Of a stretch of DNA of 64,000 nucleotides, positions 36,431-49,423 are shown in pieces. Location: positions 29,232,001 through 29,296,000 of the forward strand of contig NC_134025.1 of assembly GCF_964204645.1 (NCBI RefSeq), given 5' to 3'. Each line of letters starts with the position of its first letter. The first letter of the stretch is position 1. Below the pieces are notes generated by a model. It made no database searches. It had not been told where the DNA came from and worked only from the letters and a program-made list of their open reading frames with translations. Origin of the DNA: Tubulanus polymorphus (Eukaryota > Nemertea > Palaeonemertea > Tubulaniformes > Tubulanidae). Position numbers and translations under genes: made by a program.

Positions 36431-36571
36431 AGATGATGTGATTTTTAGCCAATCAGAAATCCCGTTTTATTTTAACCCGGGTTTTCCCATTTATAGTTCT
36501 TCCTTGAAATTTGCCTCAACGATTATACAACGAGCAATCTGATTGGTGCCGCCAGTTTTCGTTCGGAAAGT

Positions 36572-36680
36572 TGCGCATGTACCTGCGCACCCGGTCTACG
36601 GATGCAGGGGTTCGTGCCGTGGCTGAGTGTAGCGATGCCATCAGGTTCGAGTCCCTGCAGAGGGAGGATGGACATAAACA
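36572..36680 (+). repeat. tRNA-derived SINE, plus orientation
   Basis: A box-like TGGCTGAGTG followed by the B box GGTTCGAGTCC (36644..36654), flanked by TTCGTGCCG and GAGGGAGGATGGAC. It is the inverted partner of the copy at 36331..36430, with about 140 nt between them. The tRNA type was not determined. Confidence 0.75.
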
Positions 36681-36752
36681 GTCAACACAAAAACAGGCAC
36701 ATTGTACATGTAGCAGGCAGTGAACAGCAAAACTGAATGGAAAACAAATCGC

Positions 36753-36758
36753 TTTATT
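36753..36758 (-). terminator. Possible poly(A) signal of the minus-strand cadherin
   Basis: AATAAA on the minus strand, about 260 nt beyond the stop of the 41146..37020 gene and just after the SINE pair. Confidence 0.4.
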
Positions 36759-37019
36759 ATCTACGAAAAGCTGTTTATCAATACAGGGAGGAACTGAAAT
36801 TGGTGTACGTATGCGCATACACCGACTAGGTTAGATATAAGAAAACAATCTTTCTAGATACGTAGGTCTGCGATCTTCATTGTAAAGAAACAATTATTAT
36901 GAAATAAATTATGATTTGAGTAAAACCTTCGCAAAACACGTTTTGCTACGGTTCTCTTGAATCTTACAGTATGAGTAATTATTGTAAACTTTTTAAGGTA
37001 TAATTGTTAATACAATGAT

Positions 37020-40000
37020 TTATGCCGTAGTTGGTTTAAGTATTGTAGGTGGCACTAGCGGTGCATCTTTATACCGGAAGTCCATCACTCTCACTTCGCC
37101 GTCAGGATGTTCAATTTTCTTCGCCGGTGAAGGCGGTGGTGGTCTAAAGAAAATAATATTACATGAATTGTATTAGATCAGGAATTTCTAGAATTTCGTG
37201 CTAAATTCGTTATCAATTTTCGTTCGCGAACTTACTCCTTTTTGTTGAAACAATCGCAGTCAATTTTAGGAATATCACATTTGGCGCAGTTTGCGCATTC
37301 GAGTTTCTTCAATAAAGGTATCAGCCATTTGAGAAGATAAACCAAACCTGTCAGGAATAGTGCTATAGCCAACATGCTCAACAGAGCGATGATAAACTTT
37401 CCACCCGGTGTTGTGAGAAGCCACTCGCTGGCCGTTAAATAAATCGTCGTTTCGTGAGCTTTAACCTGTGGATTTAGATACGAACATTTCAATGGTGTTT
37501 TTTTTTTCACTTGACGTCACCAGTGCGTTAGTAACAGTATCGGTTGACTGTGTGTGACGTTTGTGAATAAAGTCTCTTAAATCTGATTGAAAATCAATTT
37601 GATAATATCTGATTATTTACCGAAACAACTGGGAATTTATGAAATGTCGTTAAAGCAACTGCCGTCGACGGCTGACCCTCGGAATTTGAACTGAATATCT
37701 CTAACATCTCGGCTAAGCTCACGAAGTATTTCGGTTGGTCGACGTTTGCGTACGATTCAGTTGTCGCATCTTTCAACGCATAAACCGTCAACGTTGTACT
37801 GATAAAATAATACCAATTTTAGATTTAAGAAATGTATAAAAATATATACTAGATGTATATTCCTTTTCGTGGTATTTTTGGGTGTTACTCACGAATCCGG
37901 TGAATTCGGGGTTGACTTCATACTACTAACGCGTCCTACACACGGAGGACACGCTGAACTGATCGCCGCTTCAAACTCTTCGACGATCGCTTCTGTGAAG
38001 TAACTCAGCGGCTGCGCAACTTCGAAATCAACCAAATACGGCTCGGGGTTAAACGTATCGATACGTACACTTATATGCCTTCAAATTTCATCAAAATTGA
38101 CATTTGCATTACTTTGAACATGCGGTTGAATGAATAATGGGTATTGATGACTAAAACCCGGTTGCGCAGTCAGCTCATCACATCTAAGCAATTAGACCCC
38201 GTTCGAAAATCTGTTGTAAGCTAATTCCTTGCTTGCGTAATGATGACTGTGCTACTGGGTCCAAGCTATGAGCATTTAGCTCAACAATTGCTCGTCGGCC
38301 CGAGATACTTACTCCGAGAACTTCGGTGGGACATCGTTATCTTTAGCGTGGGCGTGGTATACATATGTTTTAGCATTTTCCAACGTCTTCAATGTAGATA
38401 TTATTCCGGCGTGAGCGGTTAATTTGAATAAGGTATTAGTTGACACCCAATGGTAACTGAGCAATGCTGTCGTACCTGAATACGAATATGAATAGAACAG
38501 TAATTATCAAATGATGGATGTTTAGAGGATCGATTGAGGTGGTTTGTCTTACCTGTATCCTTGTCGGTTGCTGAAACTCTACCGACTGCTGTCCCGATCG
38601 GTGCATCATAACGAATTTCTAGATTATAGAACGGTTTTTTGAATACGGGTATGTGGTCATTTTCTGGTATTATATGAATCAGTACAGTTACATTAGCTGA
38701 AGTACGGTTCGGATATAGTCCCTGATAGGCGTACACATAAAATTGAACTGACGTCGTAGTCTCAATATCCGCGGGTCCTTTAGTTTTCAATACCCCCTCT
38801 GGACTTTGGGTCTCGACCCAAAAATAATTTGAAGCCAAAGCGCTGCCGTTAACGGTGTAGGCTATCTTTTTGTCATAGTCTTCGTCCGTACACGAGATGG
38901 TCAGTATACTTGTATCAACTGGTGTATTTTCTCGAATGGTTGCTGTATAGAATGTCGGATTACATTCTGGTAAATGATCATTGATATCGTAAACTTGGAC
39001 CTTTACGATGAACCAACTCGCTTTTCCAACAGTTTCAGAGTTATGCCCCGCTGTTTTAGGTAGATCTGTATCCAACGTCCTTAACAGTTCCTTATCGTAA
39101 GCGGACACATCTAAAATGTTAAAGTTTAGCAAAGCCTCATATTTTCTCTAATAGAAGGAAATAAGTAATGTTTCTCGTGTCTAAGATGATTGGGAGATTG
39201 ATACGTACATAACGTTATCGTGAATGATGAAGTCTGGAAGAATCTATCCTGATTCTTGTATAGATATGGGGCCCGTTGTTCAGGCTCCATTTGTTCAAAG
39301 TCAATACGTTTTTTCACGTATATAGAAGCGCTTCCGTTGATAGATTTGATCTCGAAATAAACATGGTCTCTTCCTTCGAGTTGATAAATAAGCGTGTCGT
39401 TTACATCTTCGTCGTAAGCCGTTATCGCTGGAATCGGCAATTGCATACCAATAGGCTAAAATTCAGAAATATATCTTCATCTATATTCCATATGTATTAT
39501 TGCGAAACACAGTTGAAAATATGTGTATAAGGCTGCTTACAGATTCTTCGTAAATCTCACAAGAATAAGTTTCTGCTCCATGGTACATAGCGTAATACGG
39601 TGGACTGGATACATTAAACCAGGGAGCTTCATTCACATTAGCTATATCCAGATTCAATATGTGATCGGTACTTTTAAGACCCGCGCCATCTTGGGTCCAA
39701 ATCCTGAACAAGTATTGGTCGTAGACTTCGTGATTCAAGGATATCTTCGCACGCAGTTCACCACCTTTTGAAAAAGAAAATATTCTAATTTGTGAAAGTG
39801 AAATCGTTATATACTGTGTTTGAGTAAGCCGCAATCTGTGCGGGATAGCAACTTAAAAGGTTCCTCGGATGCCCGAGAAAAATGAAAAACTACAATGAGG
39901 GAATCGACCTCATACAGGCGAGCAGGCGAGATTGACATGTAAGCCAGGCCAGTGACGGACCCACTCGGCCACGACACATAGACACAGTTTGCGCCCAGGT

Positions 40001-41146
40001 ATTGCTTATATTACTCTACTTGGGCACTGCGTATCGCATAAAATGTCGCACAAAATCCCGTAATGTTTTCTTTCTAATTTATACTATTTTTACTTGTTTG
40101 ATCCAATTCAAAGGCATCTGAATATGGAGGACTCCGACTTTTTGGGAAGACTGTGCCCATATGATATGTTAATGTTTTCCAGCTGGCTATGACCGCTGCC
40201 GTATCCGGATCTTCCCCTTTAACCTGTCAAAATAAACCCCACAATTATTACATAAACGTGGAGCAATTTCAAAAAGCGTAATTTGTAGATTTTTGTCGTA
40301 CGTAATAGAGAACCCTCCATGGTTTTGGAGGTGCATCTAGTGGGAAGTTTTCGTGGTAAAGCATAGTTGCCGGAACATTCAGCAGTTTCGGCGCTTCGTT
40401 CACGTCGTCTATATCGAGTGTTACCGTCACGGAACCAGTTTCAACTCCATCCGTAGCAGTTACAACTATCTGATACTGTTTTTGACGTTCGTAGTTGAAA
40501 TTGGCGTTGGCAATTGTCGAAAGAACTCCATCTAATAGTCAGAACAAGAACTGGTTAATCCGTTAACAGACGAACAGCAAACAGACGAATCTAATTTTTT
40601 ATTAGTATAGTAAAGCATTAGGAAAGATAATAATTAGAAATCGAACGCGATGAATGTAATAAGTTCTAACCTGTTGATGTAAATTGAAAGTTTCCATCGC
40701 TAGGTGTGACTTTAGCGTAATACATGATAGGATCGCCTGTTAGTAGAGATGTAGGCGCACTGAAGTTGAACAGCTGCGTCACTCCTTTACTGTTTTCATT
40801 TATGTTTGGAATAGTGATCGTCGCGCTGAACGTGATTTCTACGCAGTTGATTTGGTTAGAAATAGAAGAAAAAGAAATTCAGCTGATGAAAAGCTATTCT
40901 CGTTTAGAATTTGACACTTTATGAAGTTCCGCTAATTCCACAGAGTAGCATGATCTCAAATCGGATGCAAACAGCTAGACCTATGTATATCTATATTTCA
41001 TGATATCGAAGGTCGAAAAATGCGTAACGGTTTAACCTACTGAATGAAGAGTTTTACTTACTGGTTCTATTCAACTGTCCAGATGTTGATGTGATCAAAA
41101 TTAAAACAATAATCACCGCTTTTCCAATCATTTTTTCGATTTTCAT
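37020..41146 (-). CDS. Single-pass cadherin-like receptor (short paralog)
   Basis: Twelve exons on the minus strand: 41146..41062, 40838..40671, 40531..40302, 40223..40094, 39764..39541, 39455..39209, 39110..38553, 38475..38313, 38078..37893, 37798..37621, 37465..37236 and 37143..37020, all joining in phase to about 840 residues. A signal peptide (KAVIIVLILITSTSG) is followed by about five cadherin repeats marked by linkers DVNEAP, NVNEAP, DINDHLP and PENDHIP and by VSATDKDTG. Next comes a membrane-proximal module with a CPPC motif, one membrane helix (FIIALLSMLAIALFLTGLVY) and a short tail with a cysteine cluster (CANCAKCDIPKIDCDC) and a proline run. No catenin-binding tail is recognisable, so it is not a classical cadherin. 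The exon 3 donor is uncertain (40302 or 40314, same phase). It lies head to head with its paralog at 42206. Confidence 0.85.
39895..39985 (-). repeat. tRNA-derived SINE head in cadherin intron 4
   Basis: On the minus strand TGGCCGAGTGG (39971..39961) is an exact pol III A box and GGTCGATTCCC near 39908..39898 a B box, about 52 nt apart. The A-box region resembles tRNA-Ser/Leu, but no cloverleaf is evident, so a SINE is more likely than a tRNA gene. Confidence 0.55.
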
Positions 41147-42205
41147 TATGATTAATTTTCCAAGTTCATATACGTTTTTTTTCCTGTAGATATAACGTCG
41201 TTTAACTCCCTACTGCGGAGGCGCTCAAACAAACATTCTAATGACACGCATTTGACCCTAAAGCGATCGAGTTTATTTTATTACTTTCAAAAGAATATAT
41301 CTACGTCAATTCATGTAATTTACTTTCTCGCAGCAGTAGCTGATCATTGTATCTTTTATTCGACTGCGAATAATTCAGCTCATTATACGCGCTTTTGTCG
41401 TCAACTCGTAGAAGTCATTTCTTTGCTCTAACGGGGAATTCCTTTGTGCCCGTTCTTTAGTAGACGGTTGAGCTGGTTTTATTTGCCTTTTTCAATAACG
41501 AACGGCTACGAAAAGTGGTAAACACGAGATACAGGTTCTATTACTTCGAGAATGATAGAAATTATTTTTAGAAAATGATTCGACGAATATAATCTGTGTT
41601 TTGACAGCGGACCTGACAAATAATGAATACATTCAATATATTTTTTACTGTTTACTGCTGATATACCTTATTATATAATTTGTCTATTTCATATGTGCAT
41701 AATTTTTATTGTGCTGGATAGTCATAATGGTCATAGAGCATTTTCCTAGAATTTCAGGTATCTGATGTAACCGTTTTTCGATGAAAATATTGATGAAGTC
41801 CACAATGTTTTTTATTCAGTTAGTCGAATGACTGATTTAGTAGGTTAGTGAGTCTCTCGATTGCAAGCGCAAATCGCAAAAATATAACAAACTGGTGACC
41901 ATAGACATGTTACATGTTTCCCACCAATAATTAATGATTTACTCAATTCTTGGGAATAGAGCGTTCTGTGTTCATTGTCGTATTCGACATGTAAACTAAT
42001 GGAAATCAATTAATTCTCAATTTCTCTATACGTTATTCTATGTTTTCAAAACCCTTACGTCGAATTCAGTGATTAATGCATTTTTTACTCGATTTTAATC
42101 ATCAATTAATAATTTCGTGTTGATATTTTACGTAAATCTTAACGTCGCTTTCATCGTCCGGTCATAATAGTTTAAGAGTTGCGAACTGCAAGGATTAAAA
42201 CAACA
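41147..42205. other. Divergent promoter region of the two cadherin paralogs
   Basis: About 1.06 kb of AT-rich sequence between the start codons of the minus- and plus-strand cadherins. It must hold both promoters. No gene, and no core promoter element I would defend, is visible. Confidence 0.55.
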
Positions 42206-45200
42206 ATGATTTTGATACGTTTCTTATATGTTTTTGTATTTATAGGAATCTTCTTCAAATTTGCATCATTTCAAGGTACAGATATCAAAACAATTTTCGA
42301 AAATTCTATTTAAGACTAATTTCATGATAGTCAACATCTTCTGAATTATCGACTTCTCTTTATAGATATCGCAGTAGATACGTTTATAGTGAATTATCCA
42401 AAAGCTATGTTCGCTGGTCTAAAATATCCGATTACATTTACAATTACTGTCTTTAATAATGGCCCCCAAAACCTTGCACCAAAAGGTCAGTTTACTGTGC
42501 ATGTAATTATGATGAGAATTGTGGAATATTTCGAGAAATTGTCAGAATTTTATGACGAATTTTGCCGTAATTATTTTCTGTTATTCTCTAGCGGACAATT
42601 TCAAAACCTGGTTGATGATGTCTGAATTTAACCTGGCTGTAGTTGGCGGACCTGCCACACCCCCGGCCGGTTCAATTCTCGTAAAATTCGACCAGGCCGA
42701 CAGCATCAATCAAGGCTTACTTGACGGTCAACAATTTCCGATGAAAGGTTCATCGGAGATAGAGATTCCTTCCGATCGAATGAAATGTGAAGCGACGTAT
42801 TTCGTATGTATTTATGTGAATAAACTTGCTAACGATTCAGATGTAGATAATAATTGGAGTTGTGATTTCATAGATCCATTACCATCGTGTAGTACAGGTT
42901 TGTAAACGATGCATTGTTCATTTATCATACTTCTCCTCTTTTTATCATATTTCTCCTCATACTTCTCCTCTTTTAATTGAGTCTGTTTATATTTCACTCG
43001 TGCTCACAGATGTTGATGTATTTGACATGAATACACCACCGAAACTATTGGACTGGCAAAGCGTAACTGCATCATTGGACCTTACAATTCAATCAGACAC
43101 TGATATCAGCAAGGTTTGTATGCAAATTTACAAATTTTCGGTCAAAATGCACTTTTGTATATACGTCTTACATCATGAAAATATTGCCTATTTTTCAGGC
43201 AACTGGAAATAGTATGAATTTCAATGTTTCGGCTGCATTCACGTCTTCAGATTGCTCGTTAGCGTTATCACAGTGTCAGTTCTTGACGCCTGCCCCGCGA
43301 ATAACCGCGACCGTTGATAACGTGGCCGCGAAACAGGGTTTACAGGAATATACCTCCACCGATCTTAAATGTTCGATATCGTATCCGGCACTAGGGGGCG
43401 TTGTAGATTTCTGTAAAAACGACCCGTTGTTCGTGTGCGTGACAGTAAGCGCGGGCACTGGTGCCCGATTCGTTGATTCTGATACAGAAAACAACGTCAT
43501 TTGTCAGCAAATTCTCGACCGACAATGTTACTCGGGTAAATTCTTTTTAATCTGAAAGCATTTTCAACATACGAAAAATAATAAAGAAAAACAAATTCAA
43601 TGTGATTTTTCATGTATAGCGCCGTACTCATTAAATCGAGGCGTTTTATACAAAATAGAAAACCATGAAAATCATTAATATGCTAAGTAGATAAAAAAAG
43701 ATAAATATATGTTCTTCTGAAAAGGTCAAAATGTTCTTCTAAAAAGGTAATTGTTAGGAGTTAGGTAAAATTCTACACTAAAACATTTTCAAGATAACTG
43801 CAGAGGAATTTAGAGAGATGACAAAAGGCGACTATCGGGTAGAATCATCAGAAATCATACTTATTCCACTATCTATTTTCTAGATCCGATTATACCAGCA
43901 GCGCCAGTTATCACAACAAACCCGCTGTGTTTAATCCGAGATGTACACGTACCGGTTACATTCACGTTTGATATAAAAAACGACCGACCGTTGAATTCAT
44001 TCAGTGATATTCAACCCGCTTCAGGAGCGAATTTTCAAGTAGAGATGCTGCTATCTAGCGTCGATTTGACGACGCTATCCGCAACGACGTCTGCGATTAC
44101 GTCGAAAAACTACACGGTCACAACATCCCCGAAACCGCTAAACGATAGATTGGATGCGAGTCAAACATACGGTAAAAATAAGAAAGAATCATTAAAAAAA
44201 TTCAGCCCGGATTCGACCTAGGAACCACTGGCGAGCTGAATCATAAACCAATGGTTTAAAGCATATAAGCCCACAGCCCATCTATTAGATGTTTATAGGA
44301 TTGATTTTCTATTTCTGGAATGTTTTCATCTGGTTATACGTGTGATATTTCAGGGTCTATTACTGGTTATGTAAATGATGTAACGTTGTCCAACGCTTTT
44401 TGTTCAGTCGCCAACTTTCTCTGTCTTAATCTCAAACGGGGAAATGGTGCGACGTACATGGACCTTAAACCAAATAACAATATGCGATGCGTTGATATAA
44501 CTGGCATCAAGAAATCCTGTTTTCCCGGTGAGTGATCATAATCGTGGGAATTTCATGTATCTGCTTGCGTCGACTCGAATCTTAGTTGAAGAAGACTTCG
44601 TTCATTTTTAGATTTGGCCTTAACGCTCAGCGGGTTATCGATATTACCGACAGGGGGCACTGGTAGCGCTGTTGTTAATAATGATTCCCCCGTCAACTTG
44701 AGGTTTAATATGAACGTTCAAAATGTGGCCGCAACTGGGAAAAATAATGACGTCATCAAACCGTGCGGAAACTATGACAATTATTATTTCAAGGCGGTCG
44801 TTACGACATCCGACTTAGACAAATCTCCAAATGGACAGATTCTCAAAGATCTTGGAAAGGTTTTATCATCGTCGAAAAATATTGCAATATTTTCCAGATT
44901 TTCGCTTATGTTTAGTTTATACACACACAGTGCACCACTTCGTTTCAGATATCAATACCGGTCGGTGATGCGGGTAAACTATCTCAAGCTCTACCGGCAG
45001 GTGAAACAGCTTCGTTCAGTAATATCGACGGTGTTTCTGGTTTCATGATGACAAGAGACGATTGTCGCCGGTTGAAATATATCTGTATCTATGTCGTAGT
45101 GGAACCAGTGGCAAAATATACGGATGCCAATACTACGAACAACGTCCGGTGTCTACCGTTAACTCGCAATTGTAGCCCGAGTAAGTGTTCGATAATAGAT

Positions 45201-48200
45201 TCTCCTTCCAACTCAATCTCTAAAGTCTTCTTCATTATTTCGCCTTTAATTCTGATTTTCAGAATTCATCAATCTCGATAACAGAACTTGTGTCCACGAA
45301 AATGCAACAGGTTCAAATACAGTGTTTCAGATCGAAGCCGAAGATGCTGATAATGATAGAATTAAATTTTACCTGTTTGCTTCTCCCATGGATGACAGTT
45401 TTTACCTCGATCCCCCGAATGGTCAGTTTTTGTTATAGTTTTTAAATTTATTGATCCTATATAATCATTGCGATACAATTTTGATAGACATGACGATTGA
45501 TTGAACACTTTACGTTCGACTTTTTTTTGCACAAACAGGAAAAGTGATCAAACACGTGTCTAATCATCAATTCAACCATGAGAAATTCTCTGAATATGAA
45601 TTAACAGTATTAGCAACTGATAGCAGTGTTACCGGCGTAGTGGGAACATTAACCGTGTGCGTAATCGATGCGAACGAACCGCCCGAATTCATCAACCTGC
45701 CCGGCACGACTAACGTACCAGAAAACAATATACACGAAGCAATTATATATCAGGTAATAACTTATAGATTATTAATGCCATATCTTCTATCACTCTTTCA
45801 GTTGCATGCTCAAAGTCAGTTCTATAGCCAATTAACAACTTGGGTCGCGTTCTTTCGGTTCGATAACCAATCGAGCAACTTTCTCTCTGTCCGTGTTTTA
45901 ACGATGATGTAGAATTCCACACAGTACAGGAATAGATATATTCCTGGACCCAGTTCCACAGTTGTGAGTTAGAGTTAACTCTGAGTTTAAATTAGTTCAT
46001 TTTCGATGAGTTAACTCAGGGTCAAATTTTAACTCCGAACTGTGGAACTGGACTCTGAAGGTGACGAATAAGGATATAGTCGAAAAATTGAAATCGATAA
46101 CCAACACGAGGAAACATTTTTGACTCATTTTTCTTTATAAGAATGGGATTTTATATTATTTACTTTCCGACCCAAGTTTCGACTGTGCAACTTCTGACCC
46201 GAGACACCGTTCTCAATCACTGCATCTCGTTTTCGGTTGTTTCAACAGTTGTTTATGATCGTTCTGTTCTTCTATGATCGCTCTCATACACTTTTTAACC
46301 TTACATATTTATTTCCAGGTATCCGCTACTGACGTCGATGGTGATATCGTTCGTTACAATATTACTAATATTGACCCGAAAAATGGAAAAGGCAAATTCA
46401 ACATTGATTCCAGTGAGTTATCAGAGTTTCGTTTTATCGCAGTTTCATAGGAGTATCAAATTCACTTGTTCTGGTATTTTTCTCAGAATCTGGTAAGGTG
46501 TACGTCACATCGAATGCTGGGATCGATTACGAATATCTATGGAATTACAGCATCCACGACCCGTGGTTCAATGTATCTATAGTAGCGTGTGATTCTCGTG
46601 GTCTTTGTTCGACGAGTTACCTTAAGATTGATGTCGTTAACGTTAACGAATCGCCAGTATTTCAACCCGATCACTCGACGTATTTCGAGCTGAATGAAAT
46701 GGCCACGACTTACGTAAGAAAATGAAATCAGATCACCGAATATTTCCGAATATGAAATATAGTAATTTCTCAATTCAGTATCTAATGTTGCCTGTAGCTC
46801 GTGTACTGCAAGATAATAGATATTACTAATCATTCAGACAATCGAAGTCAAAGTGGAACCGCATGAATATCATGAACTATGTTATTTTTCAGAAAGCCAA
46901 TGTAGCGGGTCCTCAGATTTATCGAATTCCAATCGCGTTCGATGTGGATCGCGAAGACAATCACACAAACTCGCTTTATAACAAACTCTACGAGAACAAA
47001 TATTTCTATCAGAATCCGAAAGATGATCGAGACATCAGACTTAAACTCGCTATTGATTATGAAAGTAATGAATTACCAAGGATATTCTATCTAGGTAACA
47101 ACACGAAGTCTAAAGAAAAAATTTAATCATTTTCAATTTATTCTAATTAATGAAATCAGCCAATTTTCACATCAGATTTTCAGGTATTCGATTCAGGTTT
47201 CAATAATTACGGCGATAAAAAGGCAATAGTTCGATTGAATGATGTTTATCAGTTGAAGGTGTATGTGAAGAATATCTGTGACGAAAAACCATCTTTCGTT
47301 CCGAACAAATACAGCGCTACCGTACAAGAAAATGTACCGATCGGGACAACTGTTCTCATCGTGACAGCTGACGACCGCGATTTATGGATTTACGGAGAAT
47401 TTTGGTTCCACGTCGACTCGGCAAATGTTGCGTCTGATTATTTCGAAACGAGAAGGTTAACGCGTGAAACTGCGGCATTAGTCGTTAAATCACCACTGGA
47501 TGCGGAACGGTTTTCCATCATGAATTTCTACGTTAAAGCGATCGATTACTGCGCCATACAACAGACCGCTAACCTCAATATAACGTTGACTAATATTAAC
47601 GATAATATCCCGAAATTCGAACGCGATTTTTACGATTTCGAAATATCAACCAACGCGCGTATTGGTACACACTTCGGTGACGTCAGAGCCACGGATGATG
47701 ACGTAGGTAAATATCGCCGCCTGAGGATGCGATACCGCTTAATATTTATTTCATTAATGAATGATTAAGATGTTATCTGAAAATTTACAGAAGGAAATGG
47801 AATAAAGTATGATATGCTCTATCAAATGAATGGTTTTGAAATCGACTCGGCTGGGAAATTAACAACAACGGAAACGCCTTATTTACCATATCATAAATAT
47901 GTCAGATATGTCACAGCCAAAGATAACGACTCGATCGCTCCAATGACGTCATTGTAAGTATAAAGATACAGTTGAAGTGATATGTTAATTGTCTGCATGT
48001 GCAAACTAATCTAAATAGATTCCGAACTTTTTTTTCTTTTAGAATCAGCACCTTGCGAATTGATACTTATGTAGAATGTGATGTACTGACAAGATGGCGA
48101 ACGAATGTGACTCGTGATTTCTTTACCGAATATGAAATTAAGCAATTTATCAATTCAGTATCTAATCTTTGTAGTCCGTGTACTGCGAGGTTACACAATG

Positions 48201-49143
48201 TGACCGCCGAGACCAGGTAAGTAGATTAATACACAATTCCTGTGCAAGATGAGCAAGAGAAAAGATCGGAAGATATATCCAGAAAAAAAACCAGCAGAAA
48301 TATACTCTTATATAATATCCGAAAAGTTGCAAAAATATATTCAAATCAAAATGAACATTGCGGTTTCATCCTTGATTTATTTTGGGATTTTCGACTTACC
48401 GAGACAAGTTGATTTGAATAACTGTTCCAATACGTATTCTTCCAAGTTCTTTTCTTGTGCGTTATTCAAATAATCTTTTATTCGTTACAGCAGCTCCGGC
48501 CTAGCCTCTGTGAACTTATACATGCTGCGCGACAATACAACGAGATTTCACGGAAATCTTGGACGACCGAAAGATTTCCTTTCGGCAGAAACAATCATTA
48601 AAAGAATAAAGAACGTCACTTCCATTAACAACGTAGCACTTCGAGACGTCACTGAAAGCTGCTTGCCAGTGGTTGTTCCCTTTAATTGGTGGCTTCAGAC
48701 TGTATTAGGAAATGCGCTGATAGGAATATTTCTGTCAATTCTATTAACTCTTTGGTTGTCGACAATAATTGCTTTGGCGATCAAATTTTGTTCCGGAACA
48801 CGTACGGGGTTAGTTAATTCTCAGCCGCTTTTGATATTAAGAATTGATTAAATGTTTGAATGAATTTAGAGGTAAGATTTTAGAATGTATAATTTTTGCA
48901 TTATCTTTAATTTAACAGGAATCGAATTGAGACTCCATTTCTGAGAGATACAGACATACACAGTAAACCTGCCGAACGTGATTCACATAAGGCCACTACA
49001 ACCAGAGTCACGGGTAAGGCAACGCTTAGGATTTTATCATTTAACTTAACTTAACAAATCTTATAAATCCAATGAAATTTCTATTTGCAGAAGATCTGAA
49101 TATCCTAGATTTTCGTTATGGGAGACATACATATCTGGATTGA
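42206..49143 (+). CDS. Cadherin-like receptor with N-terminal CARDB/DUF11-like domains
   Basis: Twenty exons join in phase to about 1,362 residues: 42206..42275, 42366..42485, 42592..42897, 43010..43113, 43199..43535, 43884..44171, 44354..44527, 44612..44859, 44949..45180, 45263..45421, 45539..45753, 46319..46412, 46487..46713, 46893..47094, 47197..47706, 47791..47953, 48043..48216, 48491..48808, 48919..49013, 49091..49143. After a signal peptide come four repeats of about 140 to 155 residues, each from two exons. They share strands such as YPITFTITVFNNGP and endings such as DSDTENNVICQQI or DANTTNNVRCLPL with paired cysteines; I liken these to CARDB/DUF11-type Ig-like domains, by pattern only. 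About five cadherin repeats follow (VIDANEPPEF, VNVNESPVF, TNINDNIPKF linkers), then a CSPC module, one membrane helix (IGIFLSILLTLWLSTIIALA) and a short tail. The exon 18 donor (48808) was chosen to keep exon 19 open. Confidence 0.83.
45950..46051. repeat. MITE-like palindromic element in the plus-strand cadherin
   Basis: About 100 nt within intron 11 with terminal inverted repeats: CAGTTCCACAGTT at the left and AACTGTGGAACTG at the right, each followed by related GAGTTA sequence and an internal AGTTAACTC motif. A fragment with the right-end sequence occurs at 23061..23086, so the family is dispersed. Confidence 0.65.
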
Positions 49144-49225
49144 AGAAAGGTCACCATCGAAGTAGTTAGTTTCAAAATAACACAACGTTAACAGAATATA
49201 TTCTCTTTCTATCCGATCATGTAAA

Positions 49226-49231
49226 AATAAA
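49226..49231 (+). terminator. Poly(A) signal of the plus-strand cadherin
   Basis: AATAAA 82 nt after the TGA stop at 49141..49143. Confidence 0.6.
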
Positions 49232-49423
49232 CTTAAGTGTAGGAATAGTATTACCGTCGTTTCTTTCGATTCATACAAATCTATCTTCACCCAGTCCTGG
49301 ATCTACATTGTCTCTACAACGCTCTGCGATCTTGAGTACCTGTGGTACACTGACACAATGTTTCTTGATAAACTGTGTTCACGATGAGCTGTTGAAGTTG
49401 CCTGGATACAGATTTGAAAAAGA

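Larger units (their letters stand above)
35125..36752. other. Intergenic region with palindromic element and SINE pair
   Basis: No gene supported. It contains an AGTAATCA/TGATTACT inverted repeat at 35608..35635 and two tRNA-type SINE copies in opposite orientation (separate entries). Short open frames at 36511..36818 lie on the SINE sequence. Confidence 0.6.

Noticed and set aside
36511-36818. Open frames on both strands downstream of the minus-strand cadherin
   Set aside because: They lie on the tRNA-derived SINE and have no domain.
39895-39985. Functional tRNA-Ser or tRNA-Leu gene
   Set aside because: A and B boxes are present, but no anticodon arm or acceptor stem pairs convincingly.
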